A DNA stretch of 12,918 bases from CAZVWV01 sp964631745 (lineage in GTDB: Bacteria; Bdellovibrionota_C; UBA2361; JBGSMV01): NCBI GenBank assembly GCA_964631745.1, contig CAZVWV010000117.1, forward strand, positions 1 through 12,918. Direction: 5' to 3'. The notes below the pieces were generated by a model that was not told the DNA's origin, searched no databases, and saw only the letters and a program-made list of their open reading frames with translations. Position numbers and translations under genes: made by a program. Positions 1 through 7,914 of this stretch are shown here, one piece after another (the stretch's first letter is position 1; the number at the start of each line of letters is the position of its first letter).

Positions 1-210
1 CGTCGGCGCTCCATAATATCCCTACTCTGCGCCGCGTTTGTAATTTACCCGGGGGGGGTCCCATCCGGCGTTACCCGGGGGTAATGAGTAGTTCCGATTT
101 GCCTGCCCAACTTGCCGGATTTGCTTGAGATCTATTAAAACAAGAACACTTTGGAGTTTTGCCCATACTTAGGAATTATAGAAATGATAAAGTGGTAGCT
201 GGTAGTAATT
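1..210. other. Left-end non-coding region
   Basis: No gene is supported here. The first ~95 bases are GC-rich, with an 8-G run at 51-58 and a 35-bp repeat (59-93) that recurs beyond hemH. From about 131 to 210 the sequence becomes AT-rich and presumably carries the promoter of the kinase-like gene at 211, but I could not pick a convincing -35/-10 pair. No strong Shine-Dalgarno precedes ATG 211; only GGTAG at 201-205 is near. Confidence 0.5.
59..93 (+). repeat. 35-bp dispersed direct repeat, copy 1
   Basis: These 35 bases match 10537-10571 at 33 positions in the same orientation, differing at positions 64 and 81. The core includes CCGGCGTTACCCGGGG followed by TAATGAGTAGTT. The inner TTACCC...GGGTAA is palindromic. 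The two copies bracket the kinase-like gene and the whole haem cluster. It is most likely a dispersed intergenic repeat; its function is unknown. Confidence 0.75.
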
Positions 211-1404
211 ATGAAAGCAAATCCTGGAAATGGAGTCGAGCCGGTTGGCGAGAGAGAACCGGGGGCAGTAGAAGGCACAATCTCATGCGATCCAGACGAA
301 GCCACACTTACGCTAGCGCGTAATACTTTGTGCGCGCTGAAAGGACGGATGGCGGCCAAGATTTCTCTAGAATGCACTTTGAATTTTGGCTCTAAGCCAG
401 ACGAAAGATTAGCGCAGGTAATAGAAGGCATTAAGGTCAGCTATAACAGGGTAGACGGTGGGGCGCAGCTGCAGGAGGTGCTGGTGCTGGCGGATATGAA
501 TGGCATGAGGGAATCGACGTGGGAAACTGACGGTTTGGCCAACTCGACGCATTTAGTATTGCTGAAGTTGAATGCAGGGGGCGCGGCCCTGGCAGTACTA
601 AAGATTTTTGGCGGAACTGTAGGAGCGATAAACGAGGGAGGGCCTAGAGAGTTGTTCGATACGGCCTGTCGCATCTTAAGACAAGGCAATTGCATATTTC
701 CAAATCTTTATGGTGAATTCACGAACGCATCATCCAACAATACCGATGCCATACTGTATGAATATATCCCCGGCCCTACTTTAAAAGCCGCCTTCAAAAG
801 TGGCCTGGTCAGTTGGGACGAAGGAATTGAATTGTTGGAAGGCACACACCGCGCTCTGTTGGCAAACGATCTGGTTACCTGGGATAACAAAGCCACAAAC
901 TACATTGTGGGAAACGGCGTCGTGATAGACCCGGACTCTGTTTCGTCTCTCTCGCCGGATGATTGGCGCTGGACGAAGACACCCGATGCGGAATTAGCTC
1001 TTACGCCGGTTGACACCGATGGTTATAGTCCATCCGAAGATCTTCTAGAATTCTGCGCCGATGCGGAAATCTCGGCGGATAAGACAATGGCTCAAGGCGC
1101 ATTGGATTACTGTACCGTGGAAAGAGCTATCGCGGACGGTCTCCTACCCCAAGAAAAATTTGCAGATTTATGCCAAGAGTATGTTGAATACCTGGAAGGC
1201 CGAGGGCTAGCTCTTTCTAATGCTGACTTGGACAGGAACACATTCTTGGTAGTACCCTCACCAGCGGGCGGCGTTATGATCCGAGGTGGCGATGTTGATA
1301 AGGAGGAATACGCAGACGAGCCCGATTCATTACTCACCAGCTCTGAGCTGCATCAGAGGCTTCTTGAGCAACTACAAAGTTGTGCAAGCGCGGTGATCCC
1401 TTAA
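211..1404 (+). CDS. Divergent protein-kinase-like protein
   Basis: This is a 397-residue protein that I do not recognise as a named family, but its central part reads like a protein-kinase-like fold. Seen in order: a Gly-containing turn at 121-125 (NAGGA); a beta3-like strand with Lys131 (VLKIFGG); a possible alphaC Glu147 in PRELFD; a hinge-like YEYIPG at 183-188; a catalytic-loop-like stretch with Asp225, Lys227 and Asn230 (WDNKATN, matching D-x-K-x-x-N); and a metal-binding DFG-like Asp240 in VIDPD. The canonical HRD histidine is missing. This pattern recalls RIO/APH/Kdo-kinase-like proteins more than classical Hanks kinases. Residues 1-110 and about 245-397 match nothing I recognise; the C-terminal part is acidic. 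There is no signal peptide or membrane segment, so it is probably cytoplasmic. The start ATG lacks a clear Shine-Dalgarno. It converges on hemL and has no evident link to haem synthesis. Kinase activity and substrate are inference. Confidence 0.72.
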   Translation: MKANPGNGVEPVGEREPGAVEGTISCDPDEATLTLARNTLCALKGRMAAKISLECTLNFGSKPDERLAQVIEGIKVSYNRVDGGAQLQEVLVLADMNGMRESTWETDGLANSTHLVLLKLNAGGAALAVLKIFGGTVGAINEGGPRELFDTACRILRQGNCIFPNLYGEFTNASSNNTDAILYEYIPGPTLKAAFKSGLVSWDEGIELLEGTHRALLANDLVTWDNKATNYIVGNGVVIDPDSVSSLSPDDWRWTKTPDAELALTPVDTDGYSPSEDLLEFCADAEISADKTMAQGALDYCTVERAIADGLLPQEKFADLCQEYVEYLEGRGLALSNADLDRNTFLVVPSPAGGVMIRGGDVDKEEYADEPDSLLTSSELHQRLLEQLQSCASAVIP

Positions 1405-1407
1405 GCG

Positions 1408-1438
1408 GGTCTTACTGTAGTTCGAAGTAGGACCTTTT
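1408..1438 (+). terminator. Probable intrinsic terminator of kinase-like gene
   Basis: Bases 1408-1416 and 1426-1434 form a 9-bp stem (one G-U pair) around a 9-nt loop. A four-T run follows at 1435-1438 on the plus strand, 4 nt after the stop codon of the kinase-like gene. It lies in the 60-bp gap between two convergent genes. Read from the minus strand, the same hairpin has no U tract, so any role in ending the hem operon is uncertain. Confidence 0.5.
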
Positions 1439-1464
1439 CGACGAGCCGTGCTAGTTCGGTCAGT

Positions 1465-2748
1465 TTAACCAGCAAGCAACGCCCCCCCCTCAACAACCTC
1501 CTCAATCATCTCATCATTATGGGCCGCTGAAATAAACATCGCCTCGAACTGCGAGGGCGGTAAATAAATCCCCCGCTCCAAGAGTGTATGAAAAAAGCTT
1601 GCATAGGCTTTGGTATCGCAGCCGTTTTTGGCTGTGGTGAAATCATGCGGTAGGTTCTCTGCAAAAAACACAGTAAGCATCGATCCCACGCGCGCTATTT
1701 TGGCGGGTACGCCGCGCTCGGCAAATTTATTGGTTAGGCCCTGCTCAAGCTTTAAACCCATCTTCTCTAAGCGCGAGTATAGATCTCTGTCGCTCGCTAT
1801 AGCTCGAAGCATGGCCAGCCCCGCCGCTACCGCTAACGGATTCCCGCTTAGCGTTCCGGCCTGATACATCTTACCTTGCGGAGCTACATGTTCCATCACC
1901 TCTCGCTTGCCGCCGTATGCCGCTAACGGCAGTCCGCCTCCTACAATCTTTCCTAGCGTGGTGAGATCGGGGGAGACGCCGTACAGTTCTTGCGCACCGC
2001 CCTTGGCTACTCGAAAGCCTGTCATGACCTCATCGAATATTAAAAGCGCGTTACTCTTATCGCAAATGCCCCTAAGTCCTGTAAGAAAGCCCTCCTTTGG
2101 CGGCAGGCAGCCCATATTACCAACGATAGGCTCTACAATTACGGCGGCTACTTGGCCAGGATTGGCATCAATCAATTTCTGTACAGAAGAGAGATCGTTA
2201 AACTCAGCCAGGAGCGTGTCTTTGGCCGTGCCAGCTGTGACACCGGGGCTATCAGGAACGCCAAGTGTCAGCGCGCCGCTTCCTGCGCTGATTAGAAATG
2301 AATCAGCGTGCCCATGGTAACACCCGGCAAATTTGATAATTTTCTCCCGCCCTGTCACGGCGCGCGCTAGTCGGATAGCGCTCATCGTGGCTTCGGTTCC
2401 GGAGTTCACCAAGCGCACCATCTGAACAGAAGGCATGAGCTGTGAAATCATTTCCGCAAGCTCCACCTCTCTTGCGGTCGGTGCCCCAAAGGAAGTGCCG
2501 CCCTCAAGCGCCGCGCGCAGCCCTTCGATCACAGGTGGAAAGGCATGTCCGAATAGATGCGGGCCCCAAGACATTACAAAATCAAGGTAGCGATTGCCGT
2601 CTGCATCGAAAAGGTAAGCACCCTCCCCGCGCTCCATGAAGATAGGGTTGCCACCAACGGACTTAAAGGCACGCACGGGAGAATTCACTCCTCCCGGAAT
2701 CACCTTCTGAGCTCGCTCGAACAGCTTGGCGCTATTTCCGTGTTCCAT
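1465..2748 (-). CDS. hemL: Glutamate-1-semialdehyde 2,1-aminomutase
   Basis: This PLP enzyme converts glutamate-1-semialdehyde to 5-aminolevulinate, the second step of the C5 pathway, in the cytoplasm. The 427 residues match the usual length (about 426-430). Family marks are the N-terminal IPGGVNSPVRAF (17-28), LVNSGTEATMSAIRLAR (113-129), the cofactor-ring Asp in IFDEVMTGFR (237-246), and the Schiff-base Lys267 in TTLGKIVGGGLP. I chose ATG 2748 because a strong Shine-Dalgarno (AAAAGGAGAT, 2753-2762) sits just ahead and the protein then begins like other HemL proteins. An upstream in-frame start at 2787 would overlap hemB and lacks support. It is the last gene of the operon, 16 nt after hemB. 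A run of eight G on the coding strand (1482-1489) lies six codons from the end, where slippage would alter only the tail. Confidence 0.97.
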   Translation of the reverse strand: MEHGNSAKLFERAQKVIPGGVNSPVRAFKSVGGNPIFMERGEGAYLFDADGNRYLDFVMSWGPHLFGHAFPPVIEGLRAALEGGTSFGAPTAREVELAEMISQLMPSVQMVRLVNSGTEATMSAIRLARAVTGREKIIKFAGCYHGHADSFLISAGSGALTLGVPDSPGVTAGTAKDTLLAEFNDLSSVQKLIDANPGQVAAVIVEPIVGNMGCLPPKEGFLTGLRGICDKSNALLIFDEVMTGFRVAKGGAQELYGVSPDLTTLGKIVGGGLPLAAYGGKREVMEHVAPQGKMYQAGTLSGNPLAVAAGLAMLRAIASDRDLYSRLEKMGLKLEQGLTNKFAERGVPAKIARVGSMLTVFFAENLPHDFTTAKNGCDTKAYASFFHTLLERGIYLPPSQFEAMFISAAHNDEMIEEVVEGGALLAG

Positions 2749-2752
2749 CAGA

Positions 2753-2762
2753 TCTCCTTTTA
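2753..2762 (-). promoter_or_regulatory. Strong ribosome binding site of hemL
   Basis: AAAAGGAGAT is followed by 4 nt and then ATG 2748. It is one of the clearest Shine-Dalgarno sequences in the window and decides the hemL start against the longer frame opening at 2787. Confidence 0.8.
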
Positions 2763-2764
2763 CG

Positions 2765-3793
2765 CTATTTAATCCAGCCTTTCTCAAGCGCCTCGCGCGC
2801 GTAGTAGCTTATGATCATGCTGGCACCGGCCCGCTTGATAGCCATTAACGATTCTACAGCGCAACGTTGTTCATCAATCCAACCGTTTTGCCCTGCGGCT
2901 TTTAGCATGGCGTACTCGCCGCTCACTTGATAGGCCGCGACTGGAAGCTCTGTTCTTCTTTTAACCTCACAAATAATATCAAGATACATTCCGGCCGGTT
3001 TCACCATGATTATGTCTGCACCTTGCTTGATATCGAGCTCTACTTCTCGTAAAGCCTCGCGCATATTAGCAGGATCCATCTGATGGGTGCGCCTGTCTCC
3101 GAAACTTGGGGCACACTCGGCGGCATCACGAAACGGCCCATAAAGACCGGAAGCGTACTTAACGGCGTAACTCATGATGGGCATATTCTGAAAACCCTCG
3201 CTATCTAAAGCGTCTCGCATCACTTTAACCATGCCGTCTAACATGCCGCTGGGCGCAACCATATCGGCGCCGTTGGCGGCATGCGAGATGGCCTGATGCG
3301 CAAGGTTGGGTAAGGTCTGGTCGTTGATAACTACCCCTTGTTTATCCAAGATGCCGCAGTGTCCGTGATCGGTGTATTCGCAAAGACACACATCCGTTAT
3401 TAGATATAGCTCTGGAAACTCTTTTTTAAGGGCCCGAAGCGCAGTTTGGATTACGCCATTTTCATTTAGCGAATCTGAACCAACCGCATCCTTTTTTTCT
3501 GGAACCCCAAATAGCAGGGCCGAGCGCACACCGGCTTTCATGGCGGCTTCGGCCTCCTTAAGAAGTTCATCTGGTGATAGTTGGCAGATGCCTGGCATAG
3601 ATCCGATCGCATGTCGAATCCCTTTTCCGGGCCGGATGAACAAGGGGTAAATTAAATCGCTAGCGTGCAGCCAGGTCTCTCTGACCATCTCCCGCAAGGT
3701 GGGGTTCAATCTTAGCCGCCGTGGTCTCTGAGTCAAGTTTGCGCAGGTTTCCTGCACCTGACTCTCGACACTTCCCATATTCTTGTTAGCCAT
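2765..3793 (-). CDS. hemB: Delta-aminolevulinic acid dehydratase (porphobilinogen synthase)
   Basis: It condenses two 5-aminolevulinate molecules to porphobilinogen in the cytoplasm. The protein has 342 residues, slightly longer than the usual ~325-335 because of an N-terminal extension of about 25 residues before RPRRLRLNPTLREMV. Both Schiff-base lysines are present: Lys212 in MSYAVKYASGLYGPFRDAA and Lys265 in IIMVKPAGMYLDII. The metal-site segment DVCLCEYTDHGHCG holds Cys136, Cys138 and Cys146, the zinc-binding type seen in E. coli rather than the Asp-rich magnesium type. Start ATG 3793 is preceded by GAGG with a 6-nt gap. It overlaps the end of hemY by 8 nt (ATGGCTAA), implying translational coupling. 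An in-frame ATG at 3805 is possible but has poorer ribosome-binding context. Confidence 0.97.
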   Translation of the reverse strand: MANKNMGSVESQVQETCANLTQRPRRLRLNPTLREMVRETWLHASDLIYPLFIRPGKGIRHAIGSMPGICQLSPDELLKEAEAAMKAGVRSALLFGVPEKKDAVGSDSLNENGVIQTALRALKKEFPELYLITDVCLCEYTDHGHCGILDKQGVVINDQTLPNLAHQAISHAANGADMVAPSGMLDGMVKVMRDALDSEGFQNMPIMSYAVKYASGLYGPFRDAAECAPSFGDRRTHQMDPANMREALREVELDIKQGADIIMVKPAGMYLDIICEVKRRTELPVAAYQVSGEYAMLKAAGQNGWIDEQRCAVESLMAIKRAGASMIISYYAREALEKGWIK

Positions 3794-5204
3794 TTTGCAC
3801 CTCATTCAAAATCCTGTCTTGATCTCTCGTCAGTTGAGAATTGGCGACGATGGCCCCGCTCAACTCCTTGGCGCCTTTGACGCAAGCGCCCACACTCACT
3901 CCGTTTCTGTAATTCCCCACAAAGGATATGCCTGGATAGGATCTCTCAAAAGCAGCTATGCGATCGCATAGTTCGAGCTGCTGCAAGCTGTACTGCGGTA
4001 TACTTCGCTCCCAGCGGGTCACTTTTGAAAATACCGGCTTGCCCGCAATGCCAAGCAGTTCTCTTAAATCCCTCTGTACATTATCTATCAGTCCTGGGTC
4101 GCCAATTAGAAACTTCTCAGGCTCACTAGATCCTGCGACCATCGAAGTTAGTAAGACCTCATCGGCGGGTGCCCGTCCTCTGGCAAGTGAGGAGCTAAAG
4201 AGAGTCCCCAAGACAAAACGTTTCTCCTTGGCGGGCGCGAGGAATCCGAAACCATCAAGAGCATGCTGCACCTGAGCGCGCTTGTAAGCCGTATACACTA
4301 CAGCCAGCGCCGGGTAATTCAACTTTTCAAACGACTCGGCCAACCTTGAGTCCAGCGGAGTTATCAACTTGGCTGCGATTTCCGCAGGTACCGTAAAGAT
4401 AATTCTTCTGCTTTTTAGAACCTTAGCGCCGTGTGAGCACTCAACTCTATAGAAGCCATCCGAGTCAACGCTCAACCGTAGCGCCTCCGCGCCGGTTTCG
4501 ATGCAACCTGAGAGTTTCTCTCTAAGCGCCGCTATCAAATCCCCAATACCGCCCGAGAAGGTGTAAATGCTGGCCGCTTTTTTACTAGCGCGAGCGACGT
4601 TCCGAGCCTTCCGTCGGGCGCCAATCAACCCGCGTACTATGCTGCCGGTTCTACTTGCTGCTTCAAATAGTTTCGGGAAGGCTGCCCGAATAGATAATTG
4701 CTCCGGGTCGCCAGCGTAGATACCCCGCACGAAGGGATTTAAAAGATAATCGCAAACTTCGCTACCAAGATGCTGGCGCACAAAGGTCGCCACACTTTCA
4801 TCAGGGTGTGGGCGGCTTAAGTGAAACGGCTCCAGAGCCGCCCGCAGTAATCCTCTCCAGCTTAATGCTTTGGTAGTAAAGATCTGCGCCGGGCCGGTTG
4901 GCAATAGCGCCAGTTTACCATCCCGCACGATCCACCTACGCCGCGAATTTTCGGGAGCAAATTCAACCCGACTTTCAAGCCCCAATTCGCACACCAAGTC
5001 CCAAAGTTCCGAGTCCTTGCTCTGTAATGTGTTGGGCCCGGCTTCCAATAAGTAATTCGCCTCACTCAAAGTTTTGATACGCCCTCCGCAGGCAGCTTCG
5101 CTTTCGAGCACGCGCAGGTTCAGCCCGGCGTTTTTTAAAAAATACGCACATGAGAGTCCGGTTATCCCAGCACCCAAAATAATGGCGTCGATATTTTCCG
5201 TCAT
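3786..5204 (-). CDS. hemY: Oxygen-dependent protoporphyrinogen oxidase (HemY type)
   Basis: This FAD enzyme oxidises protoporphyrinogen IX to protoporphyrin IX using O2 and is also called PgoX or, in some annotations, HemG. The 472 residues fit the family. The N-terminal dinucleotide-binding motif IILGAGITGLSCAYFL (8-23) is followed by the ribose-binding acid in VLESE (32-36), then GGRIKT (40-45) and EAGPNTL (54-60). The C-terminal FAD motif is FVGNYRNGVSVGACV (428-442). It is unrelated to the flavodoxin-like HemG and membrane HemJ. A Gram-positive-style coproporphyrinogen oxidase role is unlikely because hemE, hemF and hemH lie alongside in protoporphyrin-route order. Start ATG 5204 lies 11 nt after hemF, with no good Shine-Dalgarno. 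In-frame TTG codons at 5219 and 5237 are alternatives, so the first 5-11 residues are uncertain. Confidence 0.94.
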   Translation of the reverse strand: MTENIDAIILGAGITGLSCAYFLKNAGLNLRVLESEAACGGRIKTLSEANYLLEAGPNTLQSKDSELWDLVCELGLESRVEFAPENSRRRWIVRDGKLALLPTGPAQIFTTKALSWRGLLRAALEPFHLSRPHPDESVATFVRQHLGSEVCDYLLNPFVRGIYAGDPEQLSIRAAFPKLFEAASRTGSIVRGLIGARRKARNVARASKKAASIYTFSGGIGDLIAALREKLSGCIETGAEALRLSVDSDGFYRVECSHGAKVLKSRRIIFTVPAEIAAKLITPLDSRLAESFEKLNYPALAVVYTAYKRAQVQHALDGFGFLAPAKEKRFVLGTLFSSSLARGRAPADEVLLTSMVAGSSEPEKFLIGDPGLIDNVQRDLRELLGIAGKPVFSKVTRWERSIPQYSLQQLELCDRIAAFERSYPGISFVGNYRNGVSVGACVKGAKELSGAIVANSQLTRDQDRILNEVQNG

Positions 5205-5215
5205 AGAATTAGCGC

Positions 5216-6124
5216 TCAACGCTCCTGATCTAGCCAACTCGTGGGCTTTAAGTATTTCAAAAGTTCCGCCTCACGACTCCCCACTTCCGGTTGATAGTCG
5301 TAACGCCACTGCACGTGCGGCGGAAGCGAGAGTAAGATACTCTCAATCTGACCGCCCGATTCAAGCCCGAATTTTGTACCACGATCGTAGAGCAAATTAA
5401 ACTCGACGTACCTTCCGCGGCGAATCTCCTGCCATTCCCGCTCCCGCGCGCCGAAAGTTAAGTTACTGCGTTTCTCAACTATGGGAAGATACCCATCAAA
5501 CAAAGCGCGGCTTAGATTCCTTACAAAATCAAACTGCGAGTCCAAATCTTCCCGTAGATAGTCGAAGAATAGACCCCCTACCCCACGCGTCTCGCCTCGA
5601 TGCGGAAGGTAAAAATATTCGTCGCACCATTTCTTAAAACGCGGGTAGTATTCGGGGTTATGCTTATCACAAATATCTTTCAAAACCTGGTGAAAGCTGA
5701 CTACATCTTCCCGGAAGGGATAATAGGGGGTGAGGTCTAAGCCGCCTCCGAACCAGGCATCGCCCGAGGCCAGCTCAAAATATCTAAAATTAAAATGGAT
5801 GGTTGGCACAAAGGGATTTTGCGGGTGGATTATAGAAGAGATTCCGGTGGCAAAAAAAGGCTCCGCCGATACTTTAAGCTTCTGGGCAAGGGCTTGCGGG
5901 AGATCTCCAAAAACCGTTGACACATTGACCGCCGCCTTCTCGAAAACTTCCCCGTCTTCCAGTGGTCGCGTAACTCCTCCGCCGCCCTCCTTACGCGCCC
6001 AGTTGATGCGCTTAAACCTGGCATGACTTTCAAAGCCCTCAAGCTTCCGGCAAACTTCTTCTTGTAGCTCCTCTACGAAGTTTATCATGCGCTTTTTTAA
6101 AGAAAGAGACTCCGGCAATGGCAT
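5216..6124 (-). CDS. hemF: Oxygen-dependent coproporphyrinogen III oxidase
   Basis: It oxidatively decarboxylates two propionates of coproporphyrinogen III to vinyls, giving protoporphyrinogen IX, with O2 as acceptor and in the cytoplasm. The 302 residues match the family (about 300). Visible marks are the EGGGGVTRPLEDGEVFEKAAVN block (47-68), conserved histidines at 100, 110, 145 and 175, FGGGLDLTPYYPF (125-137), and the C-terminal YVEFNLLYDRGTKFGL signature. It is distinct from radical-SAM HemN. The start chosen is ATG 6124, which shares its A with the hemE stop (TAATG). AAGGAG lies 11 nt upstream of it, but only 5 nt before an in-frame TTG at 6130, so the protein could be two residues longer. 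Its presence implies an aerobic habit. Confidence 0.97.
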   Translation of the reverse strand: MPLPESLSLKKRMINFVEELQEEVCRKLEGFESHARFKRINWARKEGGGGVTRPLEDGEVFEKAAVNVSTVFGDLPQALAQKLKVSAEPFFATGISSIIHPQNPFVPTIHFNFRYFELASGDAWFGGGLDLTPYYPFREDVVSFHQVLKDICDKHNPEYYPRFKKWCDEYFYLPHRGETRGVGGLFFDYLREDLDSQFDFVRNLSRALFDGYLPIVEKRSNLTFGAREREWQEIRRGRYVEFNLLYDRGTKFGLESGGQIESILLSLPPHVQWRYDYQPEVGSREAELLKYLKPTSWLDQER

Positions 6125-7161
6125 TACCAAACATGCTCCTTCACCGTATCCACAAACACCTTTACATGCTCAGGGTCGTGATCAGGCAAGAGCCCATGGC
6201 CGAGATTGGCGATATAGCCCCTCTTTCCAAAGGCTTCCAGCATTTTTTTGGTGCGAGCCCGAATCTCATCTTTGGGAGCATATAGAAGAGTGGGATCCAG
6301 GTTGCCCTGCAAGGTGAGTTCCGGCGCAGCTTTGCGCGCTAAGCCTGGTTCCACGGTCCAATCCAGCCCGAGCGCGCTAGCGCCAATCCGCGAAAGTTCT
6401 TTCAGAGCCCAGGAGGCGTCTTTGGCGAACACGATCACGGGTGCGTGTTCTCGGACCTTCTCTATAATCTTTGCCAAGTATGGCAAAGAGAATTCTCTAT
6501 AATCGTCCGGTGAGACCAACCCCGCCCAGGAGTCGAACAGTTGCAGCGCGCTTGCTCCGGCTTTTACCTGCGCAATTAAATATTCACTGGTGACTTGGCT
6601 AATGCGCTCAAGAATCTCGTGTGCGGCGGCGGGATTTTCGTAAAGAAAACGCTTGGAGCGGCTAAACGCGCGAGAGCCTTTGCCTTTAGTCATGTACATC
6701 AAAATCGTAAAAGGCGCGCCCGCAAATCCGATTAGCGGAATTTCGTTTTGCAGCTCTTTAACTGTAAGCGAGATAGCCTCAAAGACATAAGATAGATTGT
6801 GTTGAACGTCAGAAGATTTCAAGCGCGAGAGATCGCTGGCTGTTTGAATCGGATCCAGAAACTCCGGCCCCTCATGCTCTCGCATCTCGACCGTGAGACC
6901 CAGCGCCTGCGGAATGACTAAGATATCTGAAAATATTATGGCGGCATCAACCCCAAAGCGACGTACCGGCTGGATCGTGACTTCTGCCGCTAACTCAGGC
7001 GTCTGCACCATCCCAAAAAAATCGCTCTTGGCCCTGACGGCGCGATATTCTGGCAGGTAGCGCCCGGCCTGGCGCATCATCCAAACCGGGGCGCGTTCTA
7101 GGTCTTCCCCTCGTAAGGCTCTCAGTAATAGATCGTTCTTTGGCGTCTTGTTTTGGTTCAT
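6124..7161 (-). CDS. hemE: Uroporphyrinogen decarboxylase
   Basis: This cofactor-free enzyme removes four acetate carboxyls from uroporphyrinogen III to give coproporphyrinogen III. The 345 residues are typical. The N-terminal signature PVWMMRQAGRYLPEYR (25-40) carries substrate-binding Arg30 and Arg34. The essential Asp79 is in IIFSDILVIPQALG. The GFAGAPFTILMYM segment holds the conserved Tyr, and the C-terminal NLGHGLLPDHDPEHV holds His322. ATG 7161 has GAGG five nt upstream, inside the last codons of hemD, whose stop lies only 2 nt before the start. The stop overlaps the hemF start by one base. Tight packing on both sides indicates cotranscription and probable translational coupling. Confidence 0.98.
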   Translation of the reverse strand: MNQNKTPKNDLLLRALRGEDLERAPVWMMRQAGRYLPEYRAVRAKSDFFGMVQTPELAAEVTIQPVRRFGVDAAIIFSDILVIPQALGLTVEMREHEGPEFLDPIQTASDLSRLKSSDVQHNLSYVFEAISLTVKELQNEIPLIGFAGAPFTILMYMTKGKGSRAFSRSKRFLYENPAAAHEILERISQVTSEYLIAQVKAGASALQLFDSWAGLVSPDDYREFSLPYLAKIIEKVREHAPVIVFAKDASWALKELSRIGASALGLDWTVEPGLARKAAPELTLQGNLDPTLLYAPKDEIRARTKKMLEAFGKRGYIANLGHGLLPDHDPEHVKVFVDTVKEHVW

Positions 7162-7163
7162 TG

Positions 7164-7907
7164 CTACCTCAAAAATAATGCTTCTTTCAACGCCTGTGCG
7201 TTGGGCGCTTCACAGACAGCTTGGCAAACGAGCTCATGTTTGCTTAACTCCGCGGCGCTTGTTGCGCCAATCGCTATTAGCTTAATATCGTCAAAAAAGC
7301 TGCGCTCAAAAAGCTTCACTAAGGCACGCACACCGGAAGGACTAAACAGCACGATATAGCTTGGCTTATCCTTACCAATGCGTTCCCGAAGTTCCTGTGC
7401 AGATTCCAATTCAAGCTCCAAAGTTCGGTAGCTCCGCGCTTCAAGCACTTCAAGGCCCAGACTGCGCAGTAGGTCCGGTAAATCGTCTCGACGCTCAAAA
7501 CTACAAGGAAATAGCAGTGGTGACTCTAACTGCTGCGAGCCCAAAAATCCAGCAAGCTCCAACGAACTTTTGGCGCCACACTCACGCACTGCTAGTCCGG
7601 CCTGCCTGGCCGTTTCTAATGATTTGCCTGAGATACAATATGCAGGCAGCGCTCTCAAATGATCTCTAAATTCAGCATTCTGCTGGATCAAAGTCTGTAT
7701 CGCCCGAACGGCGCGCGGGCTCGTAATGGCAAGCGCTTTACTCGCTAAAATCTGAGCGGCACTAACTCCCCAGTCAGAGAAATCCTGGTACTGTATGCGT
7801 AAGAGGGGCTGAAGTGAGTACCTATATCCCAGTTCTTGTAATATTTTGACGTATTCATCCCCCTCGGAGGCATCGAGATGAGTTAACCAGATGTGTTCGC
7901 CGTTCAT
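7164..7907 (-). CDS. hemD: Uroporphyrinogen-III synthase
   Basis: It closes and inverts ring D of hydroxymethylbilane to form uroporphyrinogen III. The family diverges strongly, but the 247-residue length and two-lobed pattern fit: ITSPRAVRAI (61-70) in lobe one, SYRT (159-162) near the hinge, and LFSPSGVRALVKLF (187-200) followed by IAIGATSAAEL (211-221) in lobe two. Its place between hemA and hemE supports the call. It starts 7 nt after the hemA stop with only a weak GAG upstream, so it may depend on ribosomes finishing hemA. Its substrate-producing partner HemC, usually encoded next door, is missing from this cluster. There is no HemC or methyltransferase domain fused to it. Confidence 0.93.
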   Translation of the reverse strand: MNGEHIWLTHLDASEGDEYVKILQELGYRYSLQPLLRIQYQDFSDWGVSAAQILASKALAITSPRAVRAIQTLIQQNAEFRDHLRALPAYCISGKSLETARQAGLAVRECGAKSSLELAGFLGSQQLESPLLFPCSFERRDDLPDLLRSLGLEVLEARSYRTLELELESAQELRERIGKDKPSYIVLFSPSGVRALVKLFERSFFDDIKLIAIGATSAAELSKHELVCQAVCEAPNAQALKEALFLR

Positions 7908-7914
7908 AACAAAC

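Noticed and set aside
1297..1306. Strong Shine-Dalgarno-like AAGGAGGAA inside the kinase-like gene
   Set aside because: No start codon follows at useful spacing, and the encoding frame is well explained by the gene itself.
1907..2320. Plus-strand frame of 137 codons opposite hemL
   Set aside because: It is antisense to a highly conserved enzyme, Pro/Ser-rich as expected of a shadow frame, with no start signals.
2749..2787. Longer HemL starting at 2787
   Set aside because: It overlaps hemB and ignores the strong AAAAGGAGAT site before ATG 2748; the short form matches family N-termini.
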